A DNA stretch of 64,000 bases from SZUA-309 sp965233675 (GTDB taxonomy: Bacteria; Pseudomonadota; Gammaproteobacteria; Pseudomonadales; Azotimanducaceae): assembly GCA_965233675.1 (NCBI GenBank), contig OZ247498.1:1116001-1180000 (forward strand), in the 5' to 3' direction. The notes under the pieces were generated by a model. It was not told the origin of the DNA, did no database searches, and worked only from the letters and a program-made list of their open reading frames with translations. Numbering within the stretch: position 1 is the first letter of the stretch; each line of letters starts with the position of its first letter. Positions 42,479-51,279 of the stretch are shown piece after piece. The translations under genes were made by a program, and so were the position numbers.

Positions 42479-43990
42479 GTGTATAAACTCGGCGCATTGG
42501 ATGCTGGATTTCTATACAACGAAACCGCCCGGAGCCCGCAACATATAGCCTCAGTACAGATCCTCGAACTGCCGGAAGGCATCAACGAGGCGCAGTACGT
42601 CGAAAATCTGAAGGCGCTGATGATGGATCGGATCCATCTGGTGCCTTACTTCACGAACAAGGTACGTTTCGTGCCATTCAACCTGGACCATCCGGTCTGG
42701 GTCAAAGACCGCGATTTTTCCATTCACAACCACGTGCGCCAGCTCGAAGTAGCGAGTCCCGGTGATCGGGCTGCCATGGAAGCCGCGATAGCGGGCCTGC
42801 ATGCGGAGCGCCTCGACCGTAGCCGGCCGTTGTGGGATATCTGGGTGCTTACCGGCCTGGAAGGCGGACGCGTCGCCACCTACAACCGCTGTCACCATGC
42901 CTGCCTGGACGGTATGGCAGGCCAGGCGATGATTGCCACGTTGATGGATGTCACCGCCGAACCGCGGGAGGTGGAAGCTGCGCCGGAAGGGTTCTTCACC
43001 CGCAATGATGACCAGAATTTTGCCCAACTGCTCAGCGGCGCTGCGGAGAACTATGCCAGGTATCAGGCCAAGCAGCCGCTGGCCGCATTCAAGGCCATGG
43101 AAACGTCCGCACGGCTGTTCCGTCGCGCCTTCGATCCGAGCAAGGGCTTCGGGGCGCTGAGTACGCCCGCACCGGCAACCCGGTTCAATCGCGCGGTTGA
43201 GAAAGAGCGCGTCTATCTCACCGGCGAACTGCCGCTGGATGCCGTTAAAAATATCGCCAGGATCACCCAGACCAAGGTGAATGACGTGTTCCTGGCCGTC
43301 GTCGGCGGTGGTTTGCGTCGTTATTTGGAGCGCACGGGAGAGCTTCCGAAACCTTCCCTGGTGGCGGGTTGTCCGGTTTCGCTTCGCCAGCCGGGCGACA
43401 CCAATCCAAACAACCAGGTGACCATGATGATGGTCAGCATGGGCACGGATACATCCGATGCCGGCGAACGGCTGCAGACGGTTGCTCAATCCGCCAGGAC
43501 GGCGAAAGGATTCACCCAGGACGTGGCCGGGAGCTACGACGCAGAGATTGCGCTGCCCGGATTGCCGGCAGCGCTCAGTGGCGGAGCCCTGATGATGGAG
43601 ATGACCCGGGCGGCGAACCTTCCGGGTATTCGCCCCCCCTGCAACGTGGTGGTCTCGAATGTGCCTGGCCCGAATCTGACCCTCTATCTGGCGGGTGCGA
43701 AGGTGCTGACCCACTATCCGGTGTCGATTCCCGCGCACGGCCAGGCCGTGAACGTGACCGTTCAGAGCTATGACGGCAACCTTTACTTCGCCGTCACCGG
43801 CTGTGCCAGGGCGTTGCCGGATGGGGATCTGCTCAGGGAGGACCTGCTGGCGGAATTCGAGGCACTTCAGGCGCTCTACGATCTGCCGAGGGTGTCTGCG
43901 GCGACGCAACAGTCGAGTGCGCCGGAAACGCCTTCCAGGGAAGATGTCGGCGCGGATCCGGATGCGGGAACGCACCCGAAAGCAGCCTGA
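42479..43990 (+). CDS. Wax ester synthase / diacylglycerol acyltransferase
   Basis: Makes wax esters or triacylglycerol from acyl-CoA and an alcohol or diacylglycerol; 503 residues, usual length. The active-site motif HHxxxDG is intact as H139-H140-ACLD144-G in RCHHACLDGMAG. Other family blocks: PLWDIWVL and the later VSNVPGP. Start is GTG 42479 with GAGAAGGAGACC upstream. Lies between phaR and the phasin/PHA synthase genes, so neutral lipid and PHA storage are encoded together. Confidence 0.93.
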   Translation: MYKLGALDAGFLYNETARSPQHIASVQILELPEGINEAQYVENLKALMMDRIHLVPYFTNKVRFVPFNLDHPVWVKDRDFSIHNHVRQLEVASPGDRAAMEAAIAGLHAERLDRSRPLWDIWVLTGLEGGRVATYNRCHHACLDGMAGQAMIATLMDVTAEPREVEAAPEGFFTRNDDQNFAQLLSGAAENYARYQAKQPLAAFKAMETSARLFRRAFDPSKGFGALSTPAPATRFNRAVEKERVYLTGELPLDAVKNIARITQTKVNDVFLAVVGGGLRRYLERTGELPKPSLVAGCPVSLRQPGDTNPNNQVTMMMVSMGTDTSDAGERLQTVAQSARTAKGFTQDVAGSYDAEIALPGLPAALSGGALMMEMTRAANLPGIRPPCNVVVSNVPGPNLTLYLAGAKVLTHYPVSIPAHGQAVNVTVQSYDGNLYFAVTGCARALPDGDLLREDLLAEFEALQALYDLPRVSAATQQSSAPETPSREDVGADPDAGTHPKAA

Positions 43991-44044
43991 AAAAGATAAA
44001 AAATGCCATTAAAACAATCAGATAGAAATATTCGGGTTTTTTAG

Positions 44045-44090
44045 TTGCACTGCACAATGTTGTGGTGCACAATTCCGTTGTGCATCGCAA
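44045..44090. promoter_or_regulatory. Cluster of PhaR-like operator repeats before phasin gene
   Basis: Three similar dyads: TTGCACTGCACAA (44045-44057), TTGTGGTGCACAA (44060-44072) and TTGTGCATCGCAA (44078-44090). They resemble the TTGTGCAATGCAACAA-type PhaR site described in Cupriavidus and lie about 115 bp before the phasin ATG. Repression by the PhaR encoded at 40798 is the natural reading. Confidence 0.6.
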
Positions 44091-44203
44091 CAGAGCAGCT
44101 CATATATACCGTTCTCAAGCTGATCTGAAACTGATTGATTTTGTGGAGCCCGGAAGTTCAGGGCTCGAAAGCAACACACATACGTGCCAATAGGAGACCC
44201 CTC

Positions 44204-44548
44204 ATGAGCGTACTGGAAAATGGATTCGAGAATGCAGGCAAGCTGGGCCGTCAACTGTTCGAACTGAACAATGACACCATGGCGAAGTTCGTTGAGCTGT
44301 CTGCCGATAACTTCAAAAAGTACCTGGAACTGAACCAGAACTACGTAGCCAAGCTGCCTGAAGTCAGCGATGTGAGCTCTTTCGTTGAGCTGCAGCGTGA
44401 GTACGGCCAGAATCTCTGGGAAGGCGTACAGGCTGACGTCCGCGCTCGCGGCGAACTCGTCCGTGAAGCGGTAGAGCAGACCGGCTCTCTGGTTCGTGGC
44501 ACTTTCGAAGAGCAGGCTGAAGAAGTGGTTTCCAAAGAAGCCGCCTGA
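44204..44548 (+). CDS. Phasin family protein
   Basis: Small amphipathic protein that coats PHA granules; 114 residues from ATG 44204 (TAGGAGACCCCT upstream; the longer frame from 44135 has no start signal). Helical throughout, with the phasin pattern LFELNNDTMAKFVELSADNFKKYLEL and a C-terminal coiled coil. It is followed by its own terminator and then phaC. Confidence 0.88.
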   Translation: MSVLENGFENAGKLGRQLFELNNDTMAKFVELSADNFKKYLELNQNYVAKLPEVSDVSSFVELQREYGQNLWEGVQADVRARGELVREAVEQTGSLVRGTFEEQAEEVVSKEAA

Positions 44549-44597
44549 AGACGCTTGCAGGCAACACCCGGCGCATCAGCGTCGGGTCGTGCCGACC

Positions 44598-44635
44598 AAA
44601 AAACCGGCTGCTCTCACGAGTACTGCCGGTTTTTT
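44598..44635 (+). terminator. Rho-independent terminator after phasin gene
   Basis: AAAAAACCGGC and GCCGGTTTTTT form an 11-pair stem with a 16-nt loop. The A/T arms make it active in either direction. It separates phasin from phaC transcription, explaining high independent phasin output. Confidence 0.8.
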
Positions 44636-44667
44636 AGTATCTGGAGCACCCACCGACCGAGGGAACC

Positions 44668-46425
44668 ATGTCGGATTCATCAACACGCCCGTCCGCTCAG
44701 TCCACGGAGCTGACCCCTGAACAGATGGCGGAACGGGCGGCTGAGCAGACGGAAGCTGCCGCAGTCGTGCCCGGTTTCGGCGTCGACGGGCAATCCTTTC
44801 TGGAAGCCTGGAGCCGGATTCTGGAAGAGGCGGCGGATCAACCCCGTGCCTTTCTGAATGCGCAGACCGAACTGGCCGAAACGCTGGTCGAGATCTGGAT
44901 GCGCAATGATGACGCGGATGATGAGGCGGTGGTTCAGAACGAGCCGGACGCGGTTCGTGCCGCGCCGGACCCACGTTTTGCGGATCCGGCCTGGGAAGAA
45001 AATGGCGTCTTCCGACGCCTGCGGCAGTCTTACGATGCCTGGAGCCGGTCGATGGATCGCTGGCTCGAGGAATCCGGACTAGAGGGGCTGGATCGGGATC
45101 GCGCCCGGTTCGTGCTGAACGCCACCAAGGATGTGATGGCGCCGGTGAATACGCTGGTCGGCAACCCTGAGGCTCTCAGGAAGGTGCGGGAAACACAGGG
45201 CGCCAGTCTCGTCCAGGGCATGAAGAACTTCTTCGACGATCTGCAGAACAATCACGGCTATCCGGCAGTCGCCGACCGCCACGCCTTCGAAGTCGGTAAG
45301 GATGTGGCGGCAAGCGAAGGCGCCGTGGTATTCCGGAACGAGCTCTTTGAGCTGATTCAGTACCGGCCGCTGACCGAGACGGTGTCTAAAGTGCCCCTCC
45401 TGTATGTGTTCTCACAGGTGAACCGATTTTACCTCGGTGATCTGACCCCGGACCGAAGCCTCTTCAGGCGTCTGCTGGAAGCCGGTGTGCCGGTGTTCGC
45501 CATCAGCTGGCGAAATCCGACCCCGGAGCAGAGTGACTGGAACATTGATACCTACGCCGACGGCGTGATCGATGCGATCCGCGTGATCCAGCAGATCAAC
45601 CGGCGCAGGAAAGTGCACTTGATGGGCCTCTGCGCAGGCGGACTGGTTGCGGCCGCGGCTGCGGGTGTTTTGAAAGCGCGGGGCGATGAGTGGGTGGAAA
45701 CGCTCAGTCTGTTCGTCAACGTGCTCGACTCGCGTCCGGGCGAAAGTGAGTTCGGCCTGTTCACCACACAGCGGTCCGTGGAAGCCCAGAAAGCGGCGGT
45801 GCGGGCACGCGGCGTGTTCACCGAGCGCAATGTTTTCGAAATGTTCGCCATGCTCCGGGTCGAAGAGAATGTGATGAGTTTCTTCCGCAGCAACTACCTG
45901 CTCGGCGAAGACCCGCTGAAGCATCCGCTGCTGTTCTGGTCCATGGACTACACCCGGGTGCCGGCTGAGATGCAGTGTGACTTCATCGATCTCGGTCAGA
46001 AAAACAAGCTCGCCAGGAACGAACAGCGGGTGCTCGGAAAGCGGGTGGATCTCTCCAAAATCGACTATCCCGTCTACGTCATGGCCGGATCGACCGATCA
46101 CATCACCCCCTGGAAGGCATGCTACCGCAGCACGCAACTGTTCGGCGGCGACGTGCTGTTCGTGCTCACCAACCAGAACCACACGCAGACGATCTCCAGT
46201 CGGATCGACAATCAGCACCTCAAATACCGGGTGACGGACGACCTGCCGGAGGATCCGGATCAGGCACTGCAATCGGCGAGCCTGCATGAGGGTTCCTGGA
46301 CCCTGCACTGGATCAACTGGCTGAGCGAGCAGGGTGGCGACGCAGTGAAGGCCAGAAAGAAACTGGGCAACAAGTCATTCCCCGCACTTGGCCCTGCACC
46401 GGGTGAATACGTGCTCGAGCGCTGA
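44668..46425 (+). CDS. phaC: Class I poly(3-hydroxyalkanoate) synthase
   Basis: Polymerises hydroxyacyl-CoA to PHA on the granule surface; 585 residues, class I size. The lipase-like box is GLCAGG with nucleophile Cys322, followed by the alpha/beta core; Asp in VYVMAGSTDHITPW and His in NQNHTQTISS are near the expected triad positions. Acidic N-terminal 100 residues are variable in the family. CGAGGGAACC precedes ATG. Works with the phasin upstream and PhaR. Confidence 0.93.
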   Translation: MSDSSTRPSAQSTELTPEQMAERAAEQTEAAAVVPGFGVDGQSFLEAWSRILEEAADQPRAFLNAQTELAETLVEIWMRNDDADDEAVVQNEPDAVRAAPDPRFADPAWEENGVFRRLRQSYDAWSRSMDRWLEESGLEGLDRDRARFVLNATKDVMAPVNTLVGNPEALRKVRETQGASLVQGMKNFFDDLQNNHGYPAVADRHAFEVGKDVAASEGAVVFRNELFELIQYRPLTETVSKVPLLYVFSQVNRFYLGDLTPDRSLFRRLLEAGVPVFAISWRNPTPEQSDWNIDTYADGVIDAIRVIQQINRRRKVHLMGLCAGGLVAAAAAGVLKARGDEWVETLSLFVNVLDSRPGESEFGLFTTQRSVEAQKAAVRARGVFTERNVFEMFAMLRVEENVMSFFRSNYLLGEDPLKHPLLFWSMDYTRVPAEMQCDFIDLGQKNKLARNEQRVLGKRVDLSKIDYPVYVMAGSTDHITPWKACYRSTQLFGGDVLFVLTNQNHTQTISSRIDNQHLKYRVTDDLPEDPDQALQSASLHEGSWTLHWINWLSEQGGDAVKARKKLGNKSFPALGPAPGEYVLER

Positions 46426-46451
46426 TCGCCCCTGGGGCGCGGCCGGGTGTT

Positions 46452-47471
46452 TCAAGTCCCCGGGCGGATGTGCACCTTGATGGACCGATTGGACTTGTCG
46501 TCCGCCAGCGCAAAGGCTTCCGCAATCTGATCCAATCCGAACGTATGGGTCACCAGCGGCTCGATCAGCGTGGCGTGCTTTGCTGCCAGACGGGTTCCGA
46601 GCGCGAAATCGCCCTGATCCGCTTCCCGGCTGTAGCAGTTCGAAGCGGCCAGCGTCAGCTCTTTGGAAAAGAAAGGCATCCCGGGCAGCTTCGGATCGCC
46701 GGTGAACACACCAAGCAGTGAGATCCGGCCGCCGGTTCGAGCCACGTGGACGGACTCGGCCAGGGTCTCGGTTTCACCCCCGACGGTTTCGACCACCACG
46801 TCCACGTGCTGATCGCCCACATCGGCCAGCAGAGCGTCGGCATTGGCGTAGACCCGATCTGCCCCCAGGGCCCGGGCCAGTGCCTGCTGGTGAGGATGGC
46901 GGGCGGTGATCAGAACCTCTGACGCACCGGCATCCCTCGCGGTGAGGATCGAGAGCAGGCCGATGGTGCCGGCTCCGATAATGGCCACGCGGTCGCCGAG
47001 TTTGATCTTGCCGACGCGGGCACCCCGCACACAGACCGCCATAGGTTCACAGAGCCCGGCCGCCCCGGTGTCGAGATCTGCGGGCAAGGGGTGCACGAGC
47101 GTCGCCGGCACGCAGACGTATTCCGCGAGACCACCCGGCAGTGCGATACCAAACAGGCGCACGTCCGGGCAGACGTTGGCTTTGCCTACGTCACACTGGT
47201 GACAGCCGCCACAGCCGAGAATAGGTTCCACCGCGACATGTGTGCCGGTGACAAGCGAGACCCCGTCTCCGACGGCGTCAATGTAGCCTGCCACCTCATG
47301 GCCGGGTTGCATTCCGGTCGGATCGCCGAGTGCAGCGTGGTAGATATGCAGATCGGAACCGCAGATTCCACCAACGGAGACGCCGATACGCACCCAGCCG
47401 GGTCCGGGCTCCGGGCGTTGCTGCTCCCTGATACCAATGTCACCTGGCCCTGCATAGACGGCGGCCTTCAT
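46452..47471 (-). CDS. Zinc-dependent dehydrogenase, MDR family
   Basis: 339 residues from ATG 47471 (MKAAVYAGPGDI). Catalytic zinc ligands are Cys37 (GICGSDLH) and His58-Glu59 (GHEV); structural zinc Cys87, Cys90, Cys93, Cys101 (GCGGCHQCDVGKANVC). NAD(P) fold has VAIIGAGTIG. Similar to threonine, sorbitol or butanediol dehydrogenases; the substrate cannot be decided. Convergent with phaC, 26 bp apart. Confidence 0.88.
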   Translation of the reverse strand: MKAAVYAGPGDIGIREQQRPEPGPGWVRIGVSVGGICGSDLHIYHAALGDPTGMQPGHEVAGYIDAVGDGVSLVTGTHVAVEPILGCGGCHQCDVGKANVCPDVRLFGIALPGGLAEYVCVPATLVHPLPADLDTGAAGLCEPMAVCVRGARVGKIKLGDRVAIIGAGTIGLLSILTARDAGASEVLITARHPHQQALARALGADRVYANADALLADVGDQHVDVVVETVGGETETLAESVHVARTGGRISLLGVFTGDPKLPGMPFFSKELTLAASNCYSREADQGDFALGTRLAAKHATLIEPLVTHTFGLDQIAEAFALADDKSNRSIKVHIRPGT

Positions 47472-47614
47472 TCTTCTTCTCGCATTCCCCGCACTCCCCG
47501 GAAACTGACGATCCCTGCATCCTAAGCGGTCCTGAAGATGCTCACAATGGTGGTAAGCCATCCGCTGCCGGGTACACTGCCAGTCTCAGGGCACGCCAAT
47601 CGGAGGGGGAGTAG

Positions 47615-47920
47615 ATGGCAACCTATATCATGATGAGCACGTTGACGGATGAAGGCCGCAAGACGCTGAAAGAGCGCCCGGAACGCCTGAAGGAAGTCAA
47701 CAAGGAAGTGGAATCCATGGGCGCGAAGGTGGTCAGTCAGTTCGCCGTGCTTGGTGGCTATGACTTCGTCAACATCATCGATGCGCCGACCAACGAAGTG
47801 ATGTCGCGCATCTCCATGGAGCTCGGTTCTCGTGGCACCATCAAAGTCACGACCTATCCGGCGATGGAAATTGCCGCCTTCGTGGATATGCTGCAGGGGA
47901 AAGTGCCGAGCGGGAACTGA
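47615..47920 (+). CDS. GYD domain protein
   Basis: 101 residues, one ferredoxin-like GYD domain (YIMMSTLTDEGRKTLKERPERL ... FAVLGGYDFVNIIDAP). Role in the family is unknown. GGAGGGGG precedes ATG 47615. It is 2 nt from the next gene, whose N-terminus carries a second domain of the same type. Confidence 0.85.
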   Translation: MATYIMMSTLTDEGRKTLKERPERLKEVNKEVESMGAKVVSQFAVLGGYDFVNIIDAPTNEVMSRISMELGSRGTIKVTTYPAMEIAAFVDMLQGKVPSGN

Positions 47921-47922
47921 TC

Positions 47923-48966
47923 ATGCCCAAGTATGTGATGCTGATGCGCTACCACTCGGATGGCTTCAAAGCCATCAAAGAGGATCCGGCGCGGGTGCGG
48001 GAGGTGGAGGAGGCGCTCAGCCGCTGGGAAGCCAGGGTCATCGAGAGCTACCACATGCTCGGAGACTGGGATCAGATCACCATCTTCGATGCGCCGGATA
48101 ATTTCAAAGCGTACCGGGCAACCCTTGCCCAGGAGTTCGGAACCACGGGCGAGACGGAAATCCTGCCCACCATCGACCAGGAACTGTTCGCGCGGCTGAT
48201 CGCCACGGAAGCCGGAACGGTCGGCCCCCATGAATGGCAGATCAGGTGGTGGGCCAAACTCGGCCGGCTGGCCTGGCGTCACCATGCCTACGGCCAGTGG
48301 GTGTATCCCTACTGCAAGCCCTTCACGATCACCGGTCGGGAGAAGTTCAAGCAGATCAAGGGGCCGTGCATCGTGGTCGCCAACCACACCAGCCATATGG
48401 ATGCCCTGGTGCTGAACTGCGCTCTGCCCCAGCGCATCCGTCTCAACATCTACTCAGGCGCCGCGGCCGATCGCTGGTTCGTAAAGGGGCGCAAGGAACT
48501 GGTGATGCAGCCCTGGTATCAGTCCATGGCTATGGGCTCGTTCCCCATTCAGCGCGGTGGCGGCTCGAAGGCGCTGGACTATCCGAAGTGGTTGCTGGAT
48601 AAGGGCGCCAATCTGATCATATTCCCGGAAGGGACCCGCTCAACCAGCCGCAGCATGGCCAAGTTCAAACACGGTGTATCACTGCTGGCGCTGGAGAAAA
48701 AAGTGCCGGTGGTGCCCGTCTTCCTGACCGGGCTCAAAAAGCTTCGACCGAAAGGGTCGCGGGAGATCTTCCCCGGGCCGGTCGGCGCACACATTCTGGA
48801 TCCCATCCACTTTCCGGAAGGGACGGAGGTGCCGGCGGCGACGAAGCAGATATACGACGCCCTGAATGCCGTGCATCTCAAAGTGGGAGCGTATGGTGAC
48901 GAGGCGGCCCACCCGGATTGGCAGCCGCCCGAAGAGACTCAGGACGCTAGAGCAGTGCCTGCCTGA
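47923..48966 (+). CDS. GYD domain fused to PlsC-type acyltransferase
   Basis: 347 residues. The first 95 form a GYD domain (KYVMLMRYHSDGFKAIKED ... YHMLGDWDQITIFDAPDNF); residues 125-330 form a 1-acylglycerol-3-phosphate-acyltransferase-like domain with the HX4D motif in VVANHTSHMDA, RGGGSKAL, the FPEGTRS motif and VVPVFLTG. Likely moves acyl groups onto a lyso-lipid in membrane or storage lipid synthesis. The 3' end overlaps the convergent lipase gene by 20 bp. The fusion, next to a free GYD gene, is unusual. Confidence 0.85.
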   Translation: MPKYVMLMRYHSDGFKAIKEDPARVREVEEALSRWEARVIESYHMLGDWDQITIFDAPDNFKAYRATLAQEFGTTGETEILPTIDQELFARLIATEAGTVGPHEWQIRWWAKLGRLAWRHHAYGQWVYPYCKPFTITGREKFKQIKGPCIVVANHTSHMDALVLNCALPQRIRLNIYSGAAADRWFVKGRKELVMQPWYQSMAMGSFPIQRGGGSKALDYPKWLLDKGANLIIFPEGTRSTSRSMAKFKHGVSLLALEKKVPVVPVFLTGLKKLRPKGSREIFPGPVGAHILDPIHFPEGTEVPAATKQIYDALNAVHLKVGAYGDEAAHPDWQPPEETQDARAVPA

Positions 48967-49864
48967 GCCAGGCGATGAGGTCGGCGACCACCTCGTCCCG
49001 ATTGGTCTCATTGAGCATTTCGTGACGGCCGTCTGGGTAGATCCGGTCGTCCACCTGATTGATCTGTGCGCGGTAGCGTTCCAGCAGCCGGTTCAAGCCC
49101 TGTTCTTCGCCGTGCACCGGGTCTGCCTGGCCGGAAAACACATAGACGGGCAAATCGCGGGGGATACCGGCGATGAATGACTTCCGGCGAGCCTCTCTGG
49201 CCCCCGCCATCAGGTTGGCCACCGAACCCGCTCTCAGTACGAAACCACAGGCCGGATCGTCCACATAGCGCTTCACCTGGGCAGGATCCCGGGAAAGCCA
49301 TTCGAAGCCGGTGGCATCCGGTCCGTCGAAGGGCTCGTTTGATTTACCGAACAGCAGATTCTGCAGCAGGTCGGACTGTCCGTCCGCGCCGTGCCGCCAG
49401 GCTTCGAACCGGGCGATGGTGTGGGACAGCCAGAGCTGGAAAGGGCCGCCGAGGCCCGGGGAGCCGGACAACACTGCTGCGTCCAACTCCCTGCCGAAAC
49501 GGTAAAGATACTGCTGGGAGAGCATGGCGCCCATGCTGTGACCGATCAGGGCATGGGGGAGTCCCGGGTGATTCGCCTTGATGAGCTGGGTGAGTTCCGC
49601 CGCATCGCCGATCGTTCGATTCCAGCCGTCTTCGCCCATGTCACCATAGGATTCCGGCGTTGAGGAAGCGCCGTGCCCTCGATGGTCCTGCGCGTAGACG
49701 GCAAAACCCGCGCCGGTGAGATGACGGGCGGTCCAATCGTAGCGGGCAGCGTGTTCGCCCATACCATGCGCAATCTGGACGCTCGCCACCGGATCGCCTT
49801 CCGGCAGCCAGCGGTAGTAATGCATGCTGTGGCCGTCGGCCACCTTGAGAATCAGTGTTTCCAT
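48947..49864 (-). CDS. Alpha/beta hydrolase, monoacylglycerol lipase / lysophospholipase type
   Basis: 305 residues from ATG 49864 (TGGAGCC upstream; GTG 49873 possible). Blocks of the serine aminopeptidase S33 / PldB type: IAHGMGEHAARYDW, YAQDHRGHG, IGHSMGAMLSQQ with the nucleophile Ser, an acidic GQADPVHG and His in GRHEMLNE. Convergent with the GYD-acyltransferase gene, suggesting opposed lipid acylation and deacylation steps; inference. Confidence 0.88.
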   Translation of the reverse strand: METLILKVADGHSMHYYRWLPEGDPVASVQIAHGMGEHAARYDWTARHLTGAGFAVYAQDHRGHGASSTPESYGDMGEDGWNRTIGDAAELTQLIKANHPGLPHALIGHSMGAMLSQQYLYRFGRELDAAVLSGSPGLGGPFQLWLSHTIARFEAWRHGADGQSDLLQNLLFGKSNEPFDGPDATGFEWLSRDPAQVKRYVDDPACGFVLRAGSVANLMAGAREARRKSFIAGIPRDLPVYVFSGQADPVHGEEQGLNRLLERYRAQINQVDDRIYPDGRHEMLNETNRDEVVADLIAWLRQALL

Positions 49865-49911
49865 TGGCTCCACTCAGAAATTTTCAAAATCGGCATTTCG
49901 AATGGATCGGC

Positions 49912-50715
49912 TCAGGGCGAGCCGGTTTCGAGAATCCGGTAAACGGCCTGGGCGACGCCCGCCTCGTCATTGCGACCGGTCTGATGGGTCGCTTCGGCTT
50001 TGGTGTGTTCGTCCGCCTGGCCCATGGCGACGGCAGCACCCGCAGCCCTGAACATTTCGATGTCGTTTTCCGAGTCGCCGAAGGCAACCACCTGATCGGT
50101 GGTGATGCCGAGATGCCTGCAGGCGGCATTTAGTGCATCGCCTTTACTTGCCCGGGCAGAGGTAAGCGTGAGCAGGGTCTTACCGGTGGGCCCGATGCTG
50201 TTCAGGAACAGCACCTGATCCGCATATCTGTCTGTCAGCTCGTCCCGGATACGCTGGCTGGTCGCACTGCCCTGAATCACCGCGACCCGGGGCAGTGAAT
50301 CAGCGGCACCGGTCAGTTGGGTCACCCAGCGCATCTCATCCGGCACCTGTGCATGGTCCGGCTCGCCATCGAGCTTCAGGAGCACTTCGTCACTGACTGT
50401 GACCGTGGCGACGCAGCGATTCGCATCACAGATCTGATAGAGCTCGCGAACGAAGTCCTCCGGCAGGCGCTCGTCGAAGACATCCGTGCCCGTGTGGGGG
50501 TCGTACACCTGGGCACCGGAGCAGGCGATGACCAGGCCTTCGATGCCGATCTGCGCCTCGACGCGCTGTGCCATCTGCACCCAGCGGGCAGTAGCGATCA
50601 TCACCTGAAACCCTGCTTCGTGGGCTTTCCGGAGCGCGCGAATATTCTCTTCAGGACATTCCTCTCCCACCAGGAGGGTGCCGTCCAGGTCTATGGCGAA
50701 GGCGCGGAATGACAT
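49912..50715 (-). CDS. HAD-family phosphatase, Cof type
   Basis: 267 residues from ATG 50715 (MSFRAFAIDLDGTLL); the longer frame runs into the tRNA. The DxD nucleophile pair is Asp9 and Asp11, and motif IV is VVAFGDSENDIEMF; the large C2 cap of the Cof subfamily lies between. Likely dephosphorylates a small sugar or cofactor phosphate; specificity unknown. The 83 bp between it and the tRNA contain imperfect GATTCGT-type repeats. Confidence 0.88.
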   Translation of the reverse strand: MSFRAFAIDLDGTLLVGEECPEENIRALRKAHEAGFQVMIATARWVQMAQRVEAQIGIEGLVIACSGAQVYDPHTGTDVFDERLPEDFVRELYQICDANRCVATVTVSDEVLLKLDGEPDHAQVPDEMRWVTQLTGAADSLPRVAVIQGSATSQRIRDELTDRYADQVLFLNSIGPTGKTLLTLTSARASKGDALNAACRHLGITTDQVVAFGDSENDIEMFRAAGAAVAMGQADEHTKAEATHQTGRNDEAGVAQAVYRILETGSP

Positions 50716-50798
50716 GCTGTTGTCCTTGCTGGTGACATTGATTCTGATGACGATTCTGTTGTCATTGATTCGTTTGTCGTTGATTCGTCGGTGCTGAT

Positions 50799-51158
50799 TG
50801 GTGCCCGGGGCCGGAATCGAACCGGCACGGAGTTGCCTCCGAGGGATTTTCATACCAGCTACAGCTTTCGCTGCCGGATACATTCGCAGAATCCGTTTGT
50901 GGTCTGGACTTTCTCTTCGCCGTATCCGAAGGCACGCATCGAACCCAACCGTTCAGACGTAGGCGGGAGCCGTTAAGTCTCTACACTTTCCCGGCAGGGT
51001 CGCGTGACAGACGTCCGCGAGCTGCGCGGGCTTAGCTCGGGATTGCCACCGGTTGCCCGAGAGGTTTCCCCGAATTTGACTCCATTCACGCAGTGGTTTC
51101 CCGGCCGCGTGCTCAAATTGCTTAAGTCCCTTGTGTCTACCAGTTTCACCACCCGGGC
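50799..51158 (-). tRNA. tRNA-Leu (UAA), interrupted by group I intron
   Basis: Exon 1 is 51158-51124 (35 nt) and exon 2 is 50850-50799 (52 nt). Joined they give an 87-nt class II tRNA with encoded CCA: acceptor GCCCGGG/CCCGGGC, D arm TGGTGAAACTGGTAGACA, anticodon stem AGGGA/TCCCT with loop CTTAAAA (anticodon UAA), a long variable arm and T arm GCCGGTTCGATTCCGGC. The interruption lies between the first and second anticodon bases. As no other UAA leucine tRNA is in the window, splicing may be essential. Confidence 0.93.
50851..51123 (-). other. Group I intron (IC3-like) in tRNA-Leu anticodon
   Basis: 273 nt, no internal reading frame for a homing endonuclease. Preceded by U (exon ...GACTT) and ending in G (CTGGTATG), the group I rule. 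A guide stretch TTTGAGC can pair with exon CUU with a U-G pair at the splice site. Core elements seen: P/Q region AATCCCGAGCTAAGC (51044-51030), R region GTGTAGAGACTTAACGGC (about 50986-50969), S region AGAAAGTCCAGACC (AGTCC at 50910-50906). From memory these match the Anabaena tRNA-Leu intron closely, including the terminal GGCAGCGAAAGCTG-type hairpin. Confidence 0.9.
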
Positions 51159-51279
51159 AGACCGGCGCAGCATAGCAGAATGTTTTCAGAAACAGCGCAA
51201 AACGACGGAAAAACAGAGAGCGGACCAGCATGATCTGATATCGTTCGCCTCTCGCGTTCCGGGAAGGGAATTGAGCTCA

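Noticed and set aside
51004..51279. N-terminal extension of the serine hydrolase reading frame
   Set aside because: It runs through the tRNA-Leu intron and exon 1 and has no start signal; GTG 51280 with a signal peptide is better.
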